Positions 1 through 7,226 of a DNA stretch of 10,851 nucleotides are shown here, one piece after another (the first letter of the stretch is position 1; each line of letters starts with the position of its first letter). The notes beneath the pieces are model-generated. The model saw only the letters and a list, made by a program, of their open reading frames with translations. It did no database searches and was not told where the DNA came from. A program made the position numbers and the translations under genes. Source of the stretch: Candidatus Kerfeldbacteria bacterium (GTDB lineage Bacteria; Patescibacteriota; Patescibacteriia; Veblenbacterales; UBA10138); assembly GCA_016217875.1 (NCBI GenBank), contig JACRFN010000025.1, positions 1 to 10,851 on the forward strand. Reading direction: 5' to 3'.

Positions 1-768
1 ACTTACGGCAACAGGCTTCACCGGCCCTTGGAGCAGGCGACGGAGCACTTGGTGCAGGTGGTTAAAAGAGTTTATGAGCGCAGCGGAAAAATCATCGTGC
101 CCTCCTTTGCTCTGGGGCGTACGCAGGAGCTTGTTTATATGTTGCACAAGCTCACAGATGAAGGCCGCCTGCCCCGCCTGCCAACTTATGTTGATAGCCC
201 CCTGGCATCCAAACTGACCGGGGTTTTTGCTCGTTACCCGGAGAATTACGACGAGGAGTCATGGGAAGAATTCGGCAAAAAGGGGGAACTGCCGCTGTAC
301 TATCGCAATTTGACTTATGTGGAATCAACCGAGGAATCGAAAGTGCTCAACACCAAGCCCGGACCCTTTTTGGTTATTTCCGCCTCGGGCATGTGCGAGG
401 CCGGGCGCATTCTGCACCACCTGAAAAACGGCGTGGAGGATGCTAAAAATCTGGTGCTCATCACCGGCTTTCAGGCCGAACACACTCTCGGGCGCCGTTT
501 GGTGGAGGGCGAAAAAAACATCCGCATTTTTGGCGATCGTTACCGGGTGAAAGCCGAGGTAGCGGTTTTGAACGAGCTGAGCGCTCACGCTGACGCTCAT
601 GGCCTCCAAGACTATGCCGAGCACGTGCCGGGGTTGGGGCACCTCTACCTGGTGCATGGCGAGCAAAGGCAGGCGGCCGGACTTAAAGACCATTTACAAG
701 CCCTGCACCCTGACTGGACCATACGCATTCCGCAACAGGGTGATAGCATCAATTTCAACCCTGATTAA
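1..768 (+). CDS. beta-CASP metallo-beta-lactamase-fold ribonuclease, 5' end outside the window
   Basis: This is the C-terminal part of an MBL-fold protein of the beta-CASP/RMMBL type (CPSF73-like bacterial RNA exo/endonuclease). The frame is open from base 1 and the first visible residues, TYGNRLH, match the ESTYGNRLH motif that follows the metallo-beta-lactamase core, so the TTG at 28 is internal and not a start. Visible signatures are PSFALGRTQE (visible residues about 34-43, start of the beta-CASP helical region), SASGMCEAGRI (about 127-137), ELSAHAD (about 192-198, beta-CASP motif B histidine) and LVHGE (about 217-221, motif C histidine). The main zinc-binding HxHxDH motif lies upstream of the window. 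By family it should act in the cytoplasm on RNA; the exact substrate cannot be read here. The next gene starts 4 bases after the TAA, which suggests co-transcription. Family assignment is secure. Confidence 0.93.
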   Translation, partial: TYGNRLHRPLEQATEHLVQVVKRVYERSGKIIVPSFALGRTQELVYMLHKLTDEGRLPRLPTYVDSPLASKLTGVFARYPENYDEESWEEFGKKGELPLYYRNLTYVESTEESKVLNTKPGPFLVISASGMCEAGRILHHLKNGVEDAKNLVLITGFQAEHTLGRRLVEGEKNIRIFGDRYRVKAEVAVLNELSAHADAHGLQDYAEHVPGLGHLYLVHGEQRQAAGLKDHLQALHPDWTIRIPQQGDSINFNPD

Positions 769-772
769 TCGC

Positions 773-2095
773 ATGTTAAAGCGTAGCCTAAAAATTACAG
801 CCTCTTGCGTGTTGGTTTTGTCTTTAGCCCAGGCCAATGCGGCCCAGGCGCAGGAAACTCCTACCTCTCTACCAATTACCCTGGCCACGGTCCAACGCGC
901 CCGGGCCATATTGCAAGAGCAAGTGAATGCCGAGGCAGCCATACCCGTAGCCAAGCGCCCGGTGGTCACCAGCCGCCAGGCGGCCCTTAAGGTCACCTTG
1001 GCTGTCTGGCATGACCGCACTGACGAAATTACGGTTTGGCAAATCACCAAACAACAAAAGAAAGTAACGGTCAAGGAGCCTAAAGGTCAGACAGTCAAAG
1101 TGTTAACCGACAACGGAGTCAATACCGAATTTGAACTGAGCAACCGCCCCGAGCTTCACGTGCTGGCTATTAAGCATCCGATTTTTATTGACATCGGCAC
1201 AGCCCGCCGCCCTCGCTTCCGCCTGGAAAACGTAGCTTACGTGCCTTACAGTGATTTTTTGGCCACGCCTGAAATCGTTCAGGCTGGCGCCGATTATCTT
1301 AATGCCAACGTCCAGGCCGTGTATGATGAGCTGCGTAATTTAGGCGTCCGCTCACGCGCTTTCCCGAACTTGCCCCTAGCCCAGGCCATTGAACCTAATT
1401 TAATAAAAGCCATCATTGCCATTGAACACGTGAACGCCGCCACGCTCCTCAACGGCAACCTGGAAAAATATCTTAAAATATTCTACGTCATACTAGCCTC
1501 TAACCAGAACCAGGCTTATGCTTACGCGCGCTCCAGCGCCAGCGCGCGCGGCCTGGCGCAGTTTATCCCCACCACTTACCAACGTCTGGTCAAAGCGCGG
1601 CCAGACCTTAGCTTGCATAAAAACTTTGACCAGGGCATGACTGATCCTTACAATGCCATCAAGGCCGAGTTGGCCCTACTTGATTCCAACCTGACTCTTT
1701 TACCGAAGGCTACGAGGCAACAACATGAAGGCGACGAGCGGACCATCGGCGCCTACTTGGCCGCCATTTACAACGGCGGCAGCACCAGAGTCAGACGCGC
1801 CATCACGCGCTGGGGCGACAAATGGGCGCAGGATCACGCCACTGACTTGGCTAATCTAAAACAGCTGGAACGGACACAACTGGCTGAAGCCAGCCGGCTG
1901 ACCCGGGCCCTGGCCAATAAAAAAATCACGGCCAAAGAAAAAAAGAGCCTCCAGGCCCAGTACCAGGCGGCTAAAAACAAAGCCAGCCAAGCCAAGAACG
2001 ATTACGCCACAGGTCTCGCCGGCTCGCTTAAGCGCGAAACGGCGCAATATGTAGCCAAATACTACCTGGCTTACGATTATTTTGCTGCGCGCTAG
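773..2095 (+). CDS. secreted protein with lytic-transglycosylase (SLT-like) domain
   Basis: A 440-residue protein starting at ATG 773. A longer frame opens at 599, but that part overlaps the nuclease gene, whereas the start at 773 gives a clean signal peptide (MLKRSLK, then a hydrophobic stretch ending in ANAAQAQ, about residues 1-27). Residues about 28-200 are an unrecognised N-terminal region. The SLT-like domain follows: LIKAIIAIEHV with Glu218 as the likely catalytic acid, ASARGLAQFIPTTY (about 257-270, equivalent to the GLMQxMP motif), DPYNAIKAELALL, and AAIYNGGSTRV (about 330-340, equivalent to AYNxG). This predicts cleavage of peptidoglycan glycan strands outside the membrane. The spacing from Glu218 to GLAQ (42 residues) is longer than usual, and residues about 360-420 form a Lys/Ala/Gln-rich probable coiled coil after the domain. 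No Shine-Dalgarno is evident, so translation may be coupled to the nuclease gene. Domain call fairly firm; enzymatic activity inferred. Confidence 0.8.
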   Translation: MLKRSLKITASCVLVLSLAQANAAQAQETPTSLPITLATVQRARAILQEQVNAEAAIPVAKRPVVTSRQAALKVTLAVWHDRTDEITVWQITKQQKKVTVKEPKGQTVKVLTDNGVNTEFELSNRPELHVLAIKHPIFIDIGTARRPRFRLENVAYVPYSDFLATPEIVQAGADYLNANVQAVYDELRNLGVRSRAFPNLPLAQAIEPNLIKAIIAIEHVNAATLLNGNLEKYLKIFYVILASNQNQAYAYARSSASARGLAQFIPTTYQRLVKARPDLSLHKNFDQGMTDPYNAIKAELALLDSNLTLLPKATRQQHEGDERTIGAYLAAIYNGGSTRVRRAITRWGDKWAQDHATDLANLKQLERTQLAEASRLTRALANKKITAKEKKSLQAQYQAAKNKASQAKNDYATGLAGSLKRETAQYVAKYYLAYDYFAAR

Positions 2096-2122
2096 CTCTA
2101 GCTTTAAGGGTTGCCAAAAACC

Positions 2123-2144
2123 GGCCCAGATGCTACTATGGGCC
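2123..2144 (+). repeat. short inverted repeat (possible RNA hairpin)
   Basis: GGCCCA at 2123-2128 and TGGGCC at 2139-2144 form a perfect 6-bp stem with a 10-base loop, just after the transglycosylase gene. No T-run follows, so it is not a terminator by itself. It may stabilise the 3' end of the mRNA, or be chance. Confidence 0.35.
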
Positions 2145-2170
2145 TCGTGATTCAAGCCTGATTTCAAGTT

Positions 2171-2201
2171 GCAGAACAATTGGCAGTTCTGCTTTATTTT
2201 T
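2171..2201 (+). terminator. rho-independent terminator after the transglycosylase gene
   Basis: A perfect 7-bp stem, GCAGAAC (2171-2177) with GTTCTGC (2186-2192), and an 8-base loop are followed directly by TTTATTTTT (2193-2201). It lies in the only sizeable gap (2096-2224) of the plus-strand block and would separate the nuclease/transglycosylase unit from the genes beginning at 2225. The stem is short and only moderately GC-rich, so termination may be partial. Confidence 0.7.
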
Positions 2202-2224
2202 GGGCTATAGAGGCCTAAGTACAC

Positions 2225-3817
2225 ATGATTACACCCACCAAATCAGCGACTGAATTCATTCAAGCTATAGCTGAGGCTAAAAACCAAAGCCGTCAAGCCG
2301 TGGCTAACCCCTGCCACGTTTCTGAGCTCACTTCACTGCCGTCTTTTGTTTACGAAAAGCTAAGAAACATCGTTGACTATAAGGACGAACATCTTTTGAG
2401 AAAAAACGCCATTCGGCGTTTCCTTAAGCGTAAGTTCGTCCTGCCGCAATTAAGCCGCCAGCCGGAGACGGCGGCCCGCTCTTTGGTGCGTGAGCTTATT
2501 CTGTCGCGCTACTTACCAAACGACTCTTTGCCGGAAACCATCATCCCCGAACTTGGGCAGGTGCTGACTAAATACTACGCCTTATGGGAGGAGCTGGAAA
2601 AAAGGGGTTGCGCCGTGCCGCGGTGGCGCGAATATACTGTAGGCCTGGCCGCCGTAGAGTGCGACGCCCGCTTGGTGGCGCTTGGAGAGCGCCACGCTTA
2701 TTTGCTTTTTGCTTACCGCCTAATCAAGCAGACAATCAATCTGGCCGACGGCCTGGAATCAGAGGAAACCAAAAGCGTACAATTGATGTTGGCCATCCAA
2801 CGCACCATGGAGCGGGCCGATCGCGACATCATCAACATGTACTTGCTCAGGCACTATTATCCCGCCTGGTTCACGCTACCGCCGGCTGAAGCAGCCCTGG
2901 ACCTTGGACCGCAATATGACACTATCTTAAAAACCTTTACCCAAGTAGGGAATCATAAATTAGGCAGGCATCTGCAGCCCTTAGTCAAACGCCTGTTGGT
3001 ACCGCTGATAATTTTCCGTGATATGCTACGGTACGACCAAACGGCTTGGGAGCTTATAAAAAATCCTGTCGCGCTGGAACGCGCCGCTCATGAGACCTAT
3101 GAACATTTCTGGCAAGCCACCCGCCGGCGCATACTGCGTAAGGGCTTTCACGCCATGGCCTATATCTTTGTCACTAAAATGCTCCTGGCCGTCCTGCTGG
3201 AGCTGCCCTATGAAAAATTTGTCATCGGCGCGATCAGCTACTTACCCCTAACCATTAACCTGGCTTTTCCGGCGCTGCTGATGGCTGTTATCACCTTGTT
3301 GATAAAATCTCCGGGTCAAGCCAATGAGGCCAGGGCTGTCTTGGGAATTAAAGAAATGATCTACGGCGGCCAGGCTGATTTTTTCCAACCGCGTAAATTT
3401 AGAACCAGCCGCCATGGTTTCTGGAAAAGATTTATTTATGCGTTGCTCTACATTGTCACTATGGGGGCCTCGCTCGGGGCCGTGGTCTTGGTGCTGTGGC
3501 AGCTCGGCTTTAATCCCTTGTCAGGCACTATGTTCATATTATTCATGAGCCTGGTCAGTTTCTTCGGCCTTGCCCTGCGCCAGCAAGCCAGGCAGCTTAA
3601 GGTGTTGAGCAGTCGCGAAACCATGCTGGGGTTTTTGGTTGATTTCTTCACCCTGCCCGTCTTATCATTCGGCAAGTGGCTGGCCACCACCTTTGACCGA
3701 GTTAACGTCTTCGTCTTTCTGCTTGATTTCATGTTTGAGGTACCGTTTAAAAGCCTGCTCAAGGCCATTGAAGAATGGTTTGCCTTTCTTAAGGAAAAGA
3801 AAGAAGAAATGTATTAG
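2225..3817 (+). CDS. unrecognised membrane protein with a large helical N-terminal region
   Basis: A 530-residue protein that I do not recognise. Residues 1 to about 300 look soluble and mostly helical, with many charged and aromatic positions and no catalytic motif I can name. The C-terminal part is membrane-embedded: likely spans at about 308-326, 340-361, 403-427 and 435-452, with further hydrophobic stretches near 466-482 and 494-506. The protein ends in a highly charged tail (EKKEEMY). It starts at ATG 2225; an AGAGG about 11 bases upstream is a weak ribosome site. The next gene, another membrane protein, begins 2 bases after the stop, so the two are probably co-translated and may work together. 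It could be a lineage-restricted envelope or transport protein; no function is claimed. The reading frame is very likely real given its length and the compact context. Confidence 0.85.
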   Translation: MITPTKSATEFIQAIAEAKNQSRQAVANPCHVSELTSLPSFVYEKLRNIVDYKDEHLLRKNAIRRFLKRKFVLPQLSRQPETAARSLVRELILSRYLPNDSLPETIIPELGQVLTKYYALWEELEKRGCAVPRWREYTVGLAAVECDARLVALGERHAYLLFAYRLIKQTINLADGLESEETKSVQLMLAIQRTMERADRDIINMYLLRHYYPAWFTLPPAEAALDLGPQYDTILKTFTQVGNHKLGRHLQPLVKRLLVPLIIFRDMLRYDQTAWELIKNPVALERAAHETYEHFWQATRRRILRKGFHAMAYIFVTKMLLAVLLELPYEKFVIGAISYLPLTINLAFPALLMAVITLLIKSPGQANEARAVLGIKEMIYGGQADFFQPRKFRTSRHGFWKRFIYALLYIVTMGASLGAVVLVLWQLGFNPLSGTMFILFMSLVSFFGLALRQQARQLKVLSSRETMLGFLVDFFTLPVLSFGKWLATTFDRVNVFVFLLDFMFEVPFKSLLKAIEEWFAFLKEKKEEMY

Positions 3818-3819
3818 TC

Positions 3820-4128
3820 GTGTTTTTTGTGAAGCGCCTGATTTATCTTGTTTGTTCGACTGCTTTAGGCACACTGCTCGGGTTCTTGGTTCACGCCCTG
3901 CTGGAGATAGGCTATGCCCAGCTTTTATTCTGGCGCTTTGATATTTGGGGCTTGGGGCTCAGCTGGCAATCTTGGTTTGATATTCACACTGTTTTTAGCC
4001 TGGTTACTTTTTTGGGCGGTGCGGCTTGGGGCCTGGGGGCCGGCTGGCGCTGGTGGCAAAAAATTTACGTCAGGCAAACTTCATTAGGGTTCTACGCCTC
4101 CTGGAAAAATAAATCTGTTCTAGACTAA
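3820..4128 (+). CDS. small unrecognised membrane protein
   Basis: A 102-residue protein with two likely membrane helices (about residues 7-31 and 57-77), separated by a Trp-rich stretch and followed by a basic, aromatic segment (GWRWWQKIYVR) that should lie on the cytoplasmic side. The start is GTG 3820, 2 bases after the upstream TAG; a second in-frame GTG at 3829 is possible and would remove three residues. No separate ribosome site is visible, consistent with translation coupled to the 530-residue membrane protein before it. I recognise no family. The lipoprotein gene follows after 5 bases. Confidence 0.75.
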   Translation: MFFVKRLIYLVCSTALGTLLGFLVHALLEIGYAQLLFWRFDIWGLGLSWQSWFDIHTVFSLVTFLGGAAWGLGAGWRWWQKIYVRQTSLGFYASWKNKSVLD

Positions 4129-4133
4129 AAACT

Positions 4134-4817
4134 ATGTCATACTTTAAATGGTTGTGGCCTATAGTTTTAACGCTCGCTTTGGGCGGCTGTTCATTAAAAC
4201 CCCCGCCGGTTAATCCCCAGAACAGTGACTATTTATTAGGGCAACCAAACCCACCAGCCACCGAGACTCCGGCTCGCGACACTAATCCGGACCAACCTCA
4301 ACTTATGCCGCAACCAAAGCCTAAAGAAGAGGGGGCAGCTCTGCCCCAGCGGGCCAGGCTTAAAACAAATCTGGGGGACATTGTGGTTGAATTCTATCCC
4401 GAATCGCCTCAAACGGTGGCCAACTTTGCCAAGCTCGCCAGCGCCGGATTTTATCGCGGCGTAAAATTTCATCGGGTGATTAAGGGTTTTATGATTCAAG
4501 GCGGCGACCCCAACTCCAAGGACGACGACTGGTCAAATGACGGCCGCGGCGGGCCGGGCTACAGCTTTGCTGATGAAATAAACCAGCATAAATTAGTGCA
4601 AGGCTCTCTGGCTATGGCTAATGCCGGCCCCAACACCAACGGCAGTCAATTTTTTATTGTCACGGCCGACGCCACCCCTTGGCTGGACGGCAAGCACACT
4701 AACTTCGGCCAGGTGATAAGCGGGCTAGACGTCGTGCAAAAAATAGAAGCTACGCCCGTGAACGCCAACGACCACCCGTTGCAAGATGTGGTCATTAATG
4801 ACGTCGTTATAGAATAA
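4134..4817 (+). CDS. cyclophilin-type peptidyl-prolyl cis-trans isomerase, lipoprotein
   Basis: A 227-residue exported foldase that interconverts cis and trans peptidyl-prolyl bonds. Residues 1-19 form a lipoprotein signal ending in the lipobox L16-G-G-C19, so the mature protein should be anchored to the membrane through Cys19. Residues about 20-72 are a Pro/Gln-rich flexible linker. The cyclophilin domain spans about 73-227: FHRVIKGFMIQGGDP (112-126), with Arg114 equivalent to the catalytic Arg55 of human cyclophilin A and Phe119/Gln122 in the proline pocket; GSLAMANAGPNTNGSQFFI (157-175); and PWLDGKHTNFGQV (182-194) with Trp183 and His188. All key residues are intact. No Shine-Dalgarno is visible; the flanking gaps are 5 bases on each side. 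Because it is exported it probably folds envelope proteins and not the neighbouring RuBisCO. Family call is secure. Confidence 0.95.
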   Translation: MSYFKWLWPIVLTLALGGCSLKPPPVNPQNSDYLLGQPNPPATETPARDTNPDQPQLMPQPKPKEEGAALPQRARLKTNLGDIVVEFYPESPQTVANFAKLASAGFYRGVKFHRVIKGFMIQGGDPNSKDDDWSNDGRGGPGYSFADEINQHKLVQGSLAMANAGPNTNGSQFFIVTADATPWLDGKHTNFGQVISGLDVVQKIEATPVNANDHPLQDVVINDVVIE

Positions 4818-4822
4818 ACTTT

Positions 4823-6283
4823 ATGGCCGTGCAACTTAATTATCTGGCCCCCCAGGGCTGGCAACCACCGCAGGCCGACCAGGACTACATTATTGTTCAA
4901 TTCAAGTTACAGCTGGCCGCCGGCATAGGTGAGGACGCTTTTATGGACGCCGCCGCCTCGGTAGCAGCTGAATCATCTACCGGCACCTGGACCAAAGTTG
5001 AAGCGCGCCCGGACTCGGGCTTGGAAGTGGCGGAAAAATACAAAGCCCTGGCTTACGACATTGACCGCCTCAACCATCTTTTTAAGGTCGCCTACCCAGT
5101 AGACCTATTTGAGCCTGGCAATATGTCGGGCTTTCTGGCCGGCCCGGCCGGCAATATCGCCGGCATGAAAATGATCCAGGGCCTGCGCATCTTTGATATC
5201 CGCTGGCCCCGCAGCTTTGTGCTGTCTTTTCCCGGGCCGCGTTTCGGCATTGAGGGCCTGCGAGAGATGCTCGGGCAGACGGATAAGCGTCCCTTGCTGG
5301 GCACCGTGCCCAAACCCAAAGTCGGGCGTACGGCCCAAGAACAGGCGGAGCTGGCGCGGCGTCTTTGGACCTCAGGCGACGGCAGCTATGAATTTATCAA
5401 AGACGACGAAAACCTGACCAGCCTGCCCTTTAACAAGTTTGAGGATAGGGCCCGGACGGTGCTCGGCGTGCAAGCAGAACTCGAAGCCAAGGGCTCGCCT
5501 AAAAAACTTTATCTCTGTAATCTGACTCACTCTAATTTGGATGTTATGTTGGAACGTTCCGACCTCATCAAACAAGAGGGTGGACGGGCCATGATGATAG
5601 ATGTGGTGACCTGCGGCATGGCAGCGCTTCACACCATGCGTTTAAAAAATCCCGGCTTGTTCATTCACGCCCACCGCGCCATGCACGGCTTTATCACCCG
5701 CGAATCAGGACCCGGCATCAGGGGGCAGGGGAGCCTGTGGGGTTTTAGCGTCTCTATGTTAACCCTGGCCAAAATCTATCGCCTCTTAGGCGTGGATTCA
5801 CTGCACATCGGCTCACCCAAGGCCAAAATGCAAGACTACGGCGAAAGCGAACTTATCGACGCGGCCATGCACCCGGAAGAGGTAAACGGCACCGACCCTT
5901 ACACCCAATTTCACATCACAGCCGAAGAATACCAGGCCATTCACGCCATCACGCGGGACGAAACCGCGGCTAATCCTGCCTTCCACAGCCTGGGACAAAA
6001 ATGGTACGGGCTTAAGCCAGTCTGGTCGGTGGCCTCCGGCGGTCTGCACCCCGGCGTGCTTGATACAGTGGTGGAAAAACTGGGGCGAGATATTTTCATT
6101 CAGCTCGGCGGGGGGGTGCTGGGGCATCCGGGCGGGGCGGAACGCGGAGTGGAAGCGGCCCTAGAAGCGCGCCAGGCTATTATGGCTGGCCAGCGCGTTA
6201 CCGAATACGTGGCGGCTCATCCCGACTCGGCCCTGGCCGAAGCCGTAAAATTGTGGGGCACCGAACCCAAGATAGTCTACTAA
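4823..6283 (+). CDS. rbcL: RuBisCO large subunit, form III-like
   Basis: A 486-residue ribulose-1,5-bisphosphate carboxylase, probably cytosolic. Residues matching the spinach active site are present: Glu50 in AAESSTGTW (spinach Glu60) with Thr55/Trp56, Asn111 (Asn123), Lys164 and Lys166 in TVPKPKVG (Lys175/177), Lys193/Asp195/Glu196 in FIKDDEN (carbamylated Lys201 and metal ligands), His284/Arg285 (His294/Arg295), His328 (His327), Lys335 (loop 6 Lys334), Ser405-Gly-Gly (Ser379) and the phosphate-binding LGGGVLGH at 428-435. Overall it resembles archaeal form III enzymes (AAESSTGTWT, FIKDDENLTS, SGGLHPG) more than forms I or II. Oddities are a divergent loop 6 (GSPKAKMQD), an insertion near residues 294-302 and another of roughly 25-30 residues within about 355-388. 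No Shine-Dalgarno is visible; the start lies 5 bases after the lipoprotein stop. In related bacteria such enzymes are placed in AMP salvage. Catalytic competence is likely but inferred; the subtype is uncertain. Confidence 0.95.
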   Translation: MAVQLNYLAPQGWQPPQADQDYIIVQFKLQLAAGIGEDAFMDAAASVAAESSTGTWTKVEARPDSGLEVAEKYKALAYDIDRLNHLFKVAYPVDLFEPGNMSGFLAGPAGNIAGMKMIQGLRIFDIRWPRSFVLSFPGPRFGIEGLREMLGQTDKRPLLGTVPKPKVGRTAQEQAELARRLWTSGDGSYEFIKDDENLTSLPFNKFEDRARTVLGVQAELEAKGSPKKLYLCNLTHSNLDVMLERSDLIKQEGGRAMMIDVVTCGMAALHTMRLKNPGLFIHAHRAMHGFITRESGPGIRGQGSLWGFSVSMLTLAKIYRLLGVDSLHIGSPKAKMQDYGESELIDAAMHPEEVNGTDPYTQFHITAEEYQAIHAITRDETAANPAFHSLGQKWYGLKPVWSVASGGLHPGVLDTVVEKLGRDIFIQLGGGVLGHPGGAERGVEAALEARQAIMAGQRVTEYVAAHPDSALAEAVKLWGTEPKIVY

Positions 6284-6296
6284 CACGCCTAGTTTT

Positions 6297-6764
6297 ATGA
6301 GCTTAGCGCTTGATTTTTTAAAAGACTCTTTGAATTTTAACCAATCGTACAAAGAGTCACTGGATCGCAAGGCCTCTTTTCTGCTCGGTATCTCTTCGGT
6401 TATCTTGGTTTTGAGTTTTAACAATATCGCCCGACCGGGGTTCCTGCTGATTGCCCTGGGAGCGCTGCTGGCCAGCCTTTTTTCCGTGTGGGTTATCAGC
6501 TTTCCTTTTCGTAAAACTCACCGCGGTAAATTCAGCATTATTTGTGCCTGGGGCTTTGCCCATCTGACCGCCGAGGAATATAGTCGGAGGTTGAATGAAG
6601 TCTGGCAGAACGAAAACGCCCTGCAGGCGGCCTATCAAAAAGAAATTTTTGCTCTGTCGGAATATTCCATTAAAATAAAACTGCGTTTTATAAAATTAGC
6701 TTCGCTCTCCCTGACCCTGGGACTGGTCGTAGGTTTTATTTTGATTATGACCGCTAATTCTTAA
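6297..6764 (+). CDS. small membrane protein resembling the PycTM (Pycsar effector, DUF5706) fold
   Basis: A 155-residue protein with three likely membrane helices (about residues 27-43, 48-68 and 133-151) and a cytoplasmic segment of about 60 residues between the second and third. The first helix starts with SLDRKASFLLGISSVIL (21-37), which resembles the (A)D-x-KA-x-x-LL-x signature at the first helix of PycTM domains. The cytoplasmic segment ends with ALSEYSIKIKLRFIKLA (119-135), like the helix leading into the last membrane span in that family. In Pycsar defence, PycTM proteins respond to cyclic pyrimidine nucleotides and disrupt the membrane, but no cyclase gene lies nearby. The similarity is from motif recall only. 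It sits between RuBisCO (13-base gap) and another membrane protein (6-base gap), with no clear ribosome site. Confidence 0.5.
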   Translation: MSLALDFLKDSLNFNQSYKESLDRKASFLLGISSVILVLSFNNIARPGFLLIALGALLASLFSVWVISFPFRKTHRGKFSIICAWGFAHLTAEEYSRRLNEVWQNENALQAAYQKEIFALSEYSIKIKLRFIKLASLSLTLGLVVGFILIMTANS

Positions 6765-6770
6765 ACGCTC

Positions 6771-7226
6771 ATGGGCAAACTGCTTAAAGCGACTTTCATT
6801 CTATCTATTATCGGTACGCTGTTTGCCGGTACTGTCACCCTGCGCCAGTACCTGGCCCCGGCTACCGAACCCGGCATTTTCTCCTGCGTCGGCTTTAAGG
6901 TACTCGGGCTTTCGCCCTGCCCTTACGGCCTAACGTTCTTTCTAATTTTAGCTGTTTTGTCAGGCTTGATGTTTTACCAAGGCCAAAAATATTTTGCCAA
7001 GTTGCTCTGGCCGCTGCGTCTAGTGGCTTGGGGCGGAGTGATTTTTTCCGGGTGGGTGGGTTGGCGTGAACTGGTTAGCCCGGCGCTTACTTTTGGCCAA
7101 ACTTATTGGCAGACATTCGCCTTGGCCCGCGTACCAGCCTGCGTCTGGGGATTGGTGGTATTTTTGGCTGTAGCTATCTTAAGTTTACTTCTTAAGCCGC
7201 CGGCCTCTCCTGACACTCATGCCTAA
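6771..7226 (+). CDS. four-helix membrane protein with three cysteines, possibly VKOR/DsbB-like
   Basis: A 151-residue protein with four likely membrane helices (about residues 5-27, 52-70, 79-99 and 124-142). The loop between helices 1 and 2 carries Cys39 and Cys50 in FSCVGFKVLGLSPCPYGL; Cys124 lies at the start of helix 4 in VPACVWG. This layout, paired loop cysteines plus a cysteine at a later helix end with GLSPCPYG resembling the G-[IL]-P-x-x-x-x-G turn, recalls vitamin K epoxide reductase-like or DsbB-like quinone-linked thiol oxidases. However, the CxxC expected near helix 4 has only its second cysteine (V-P-A-C), so the assignment is tentative and a structural or lost-function relative is equally possible. 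The last 8 bases overlap the start of the ZIP transporter gene, so the two are translationally coupled. Confidence 0.55.
   Translation: MGKLLKATFILSIIGTLFAGTVTLRQYLAPATEPGIFSCVGFKVLGLSPCPYGLTFFLILAVLSGLMFYQGQKYFAKLLWPLRLVAWGGVIFSGWVGWRELVSPALTFGQTYWQTFALARVPACVWGLVVFLAVAILSLLLKPPASPDTHA

Noticed and set aside
599..772. Longer N-terminus for the transglycosylase gene, beginning at 599
   Set aside because: It overlaps the nuclease gene almost entirely and puts 58 odd residues before a good signal peptide; ATG 773 is the better start.
2180..2211. Possible promoter TTGGCA (2180-2185) and TATAGA (2206-2211) before the 530-residue membrane protein
   Set aside because: The spacer is 20 bases, too long for sigma70, and the -35 falls in the loop of the terminator; evidence too weak to list.
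3448..3768. Antisense frames over 100 residues inside the membrane-protein gene and elsewhere (for example 325-693, 1856-2224, 7488-7799 on the minus strand)
   Set aside because: They lie opposite genes with clear family motifs or good coding character, show no recognisable domains of their own, and are expected by chance in this base composition.
4823..6283. Calling the RuBisCO form II/III, as found in some CPR and in Methanococcoides burtonii
   Set aside because: The sequence has form III-type features such as AAESSTGTWT, FIKDDENLTS and SGGLHPG, and its insertion does not match the M. burtonii assembly domain in sequence or exact position as I recall it. A tree would settle the subtype.
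6297..6764. A complete Pycsar antiphage system
   Set aside because: No nucleotide cyclase is encoded in the flanking genes; only the membrane protein shows a resemblance.
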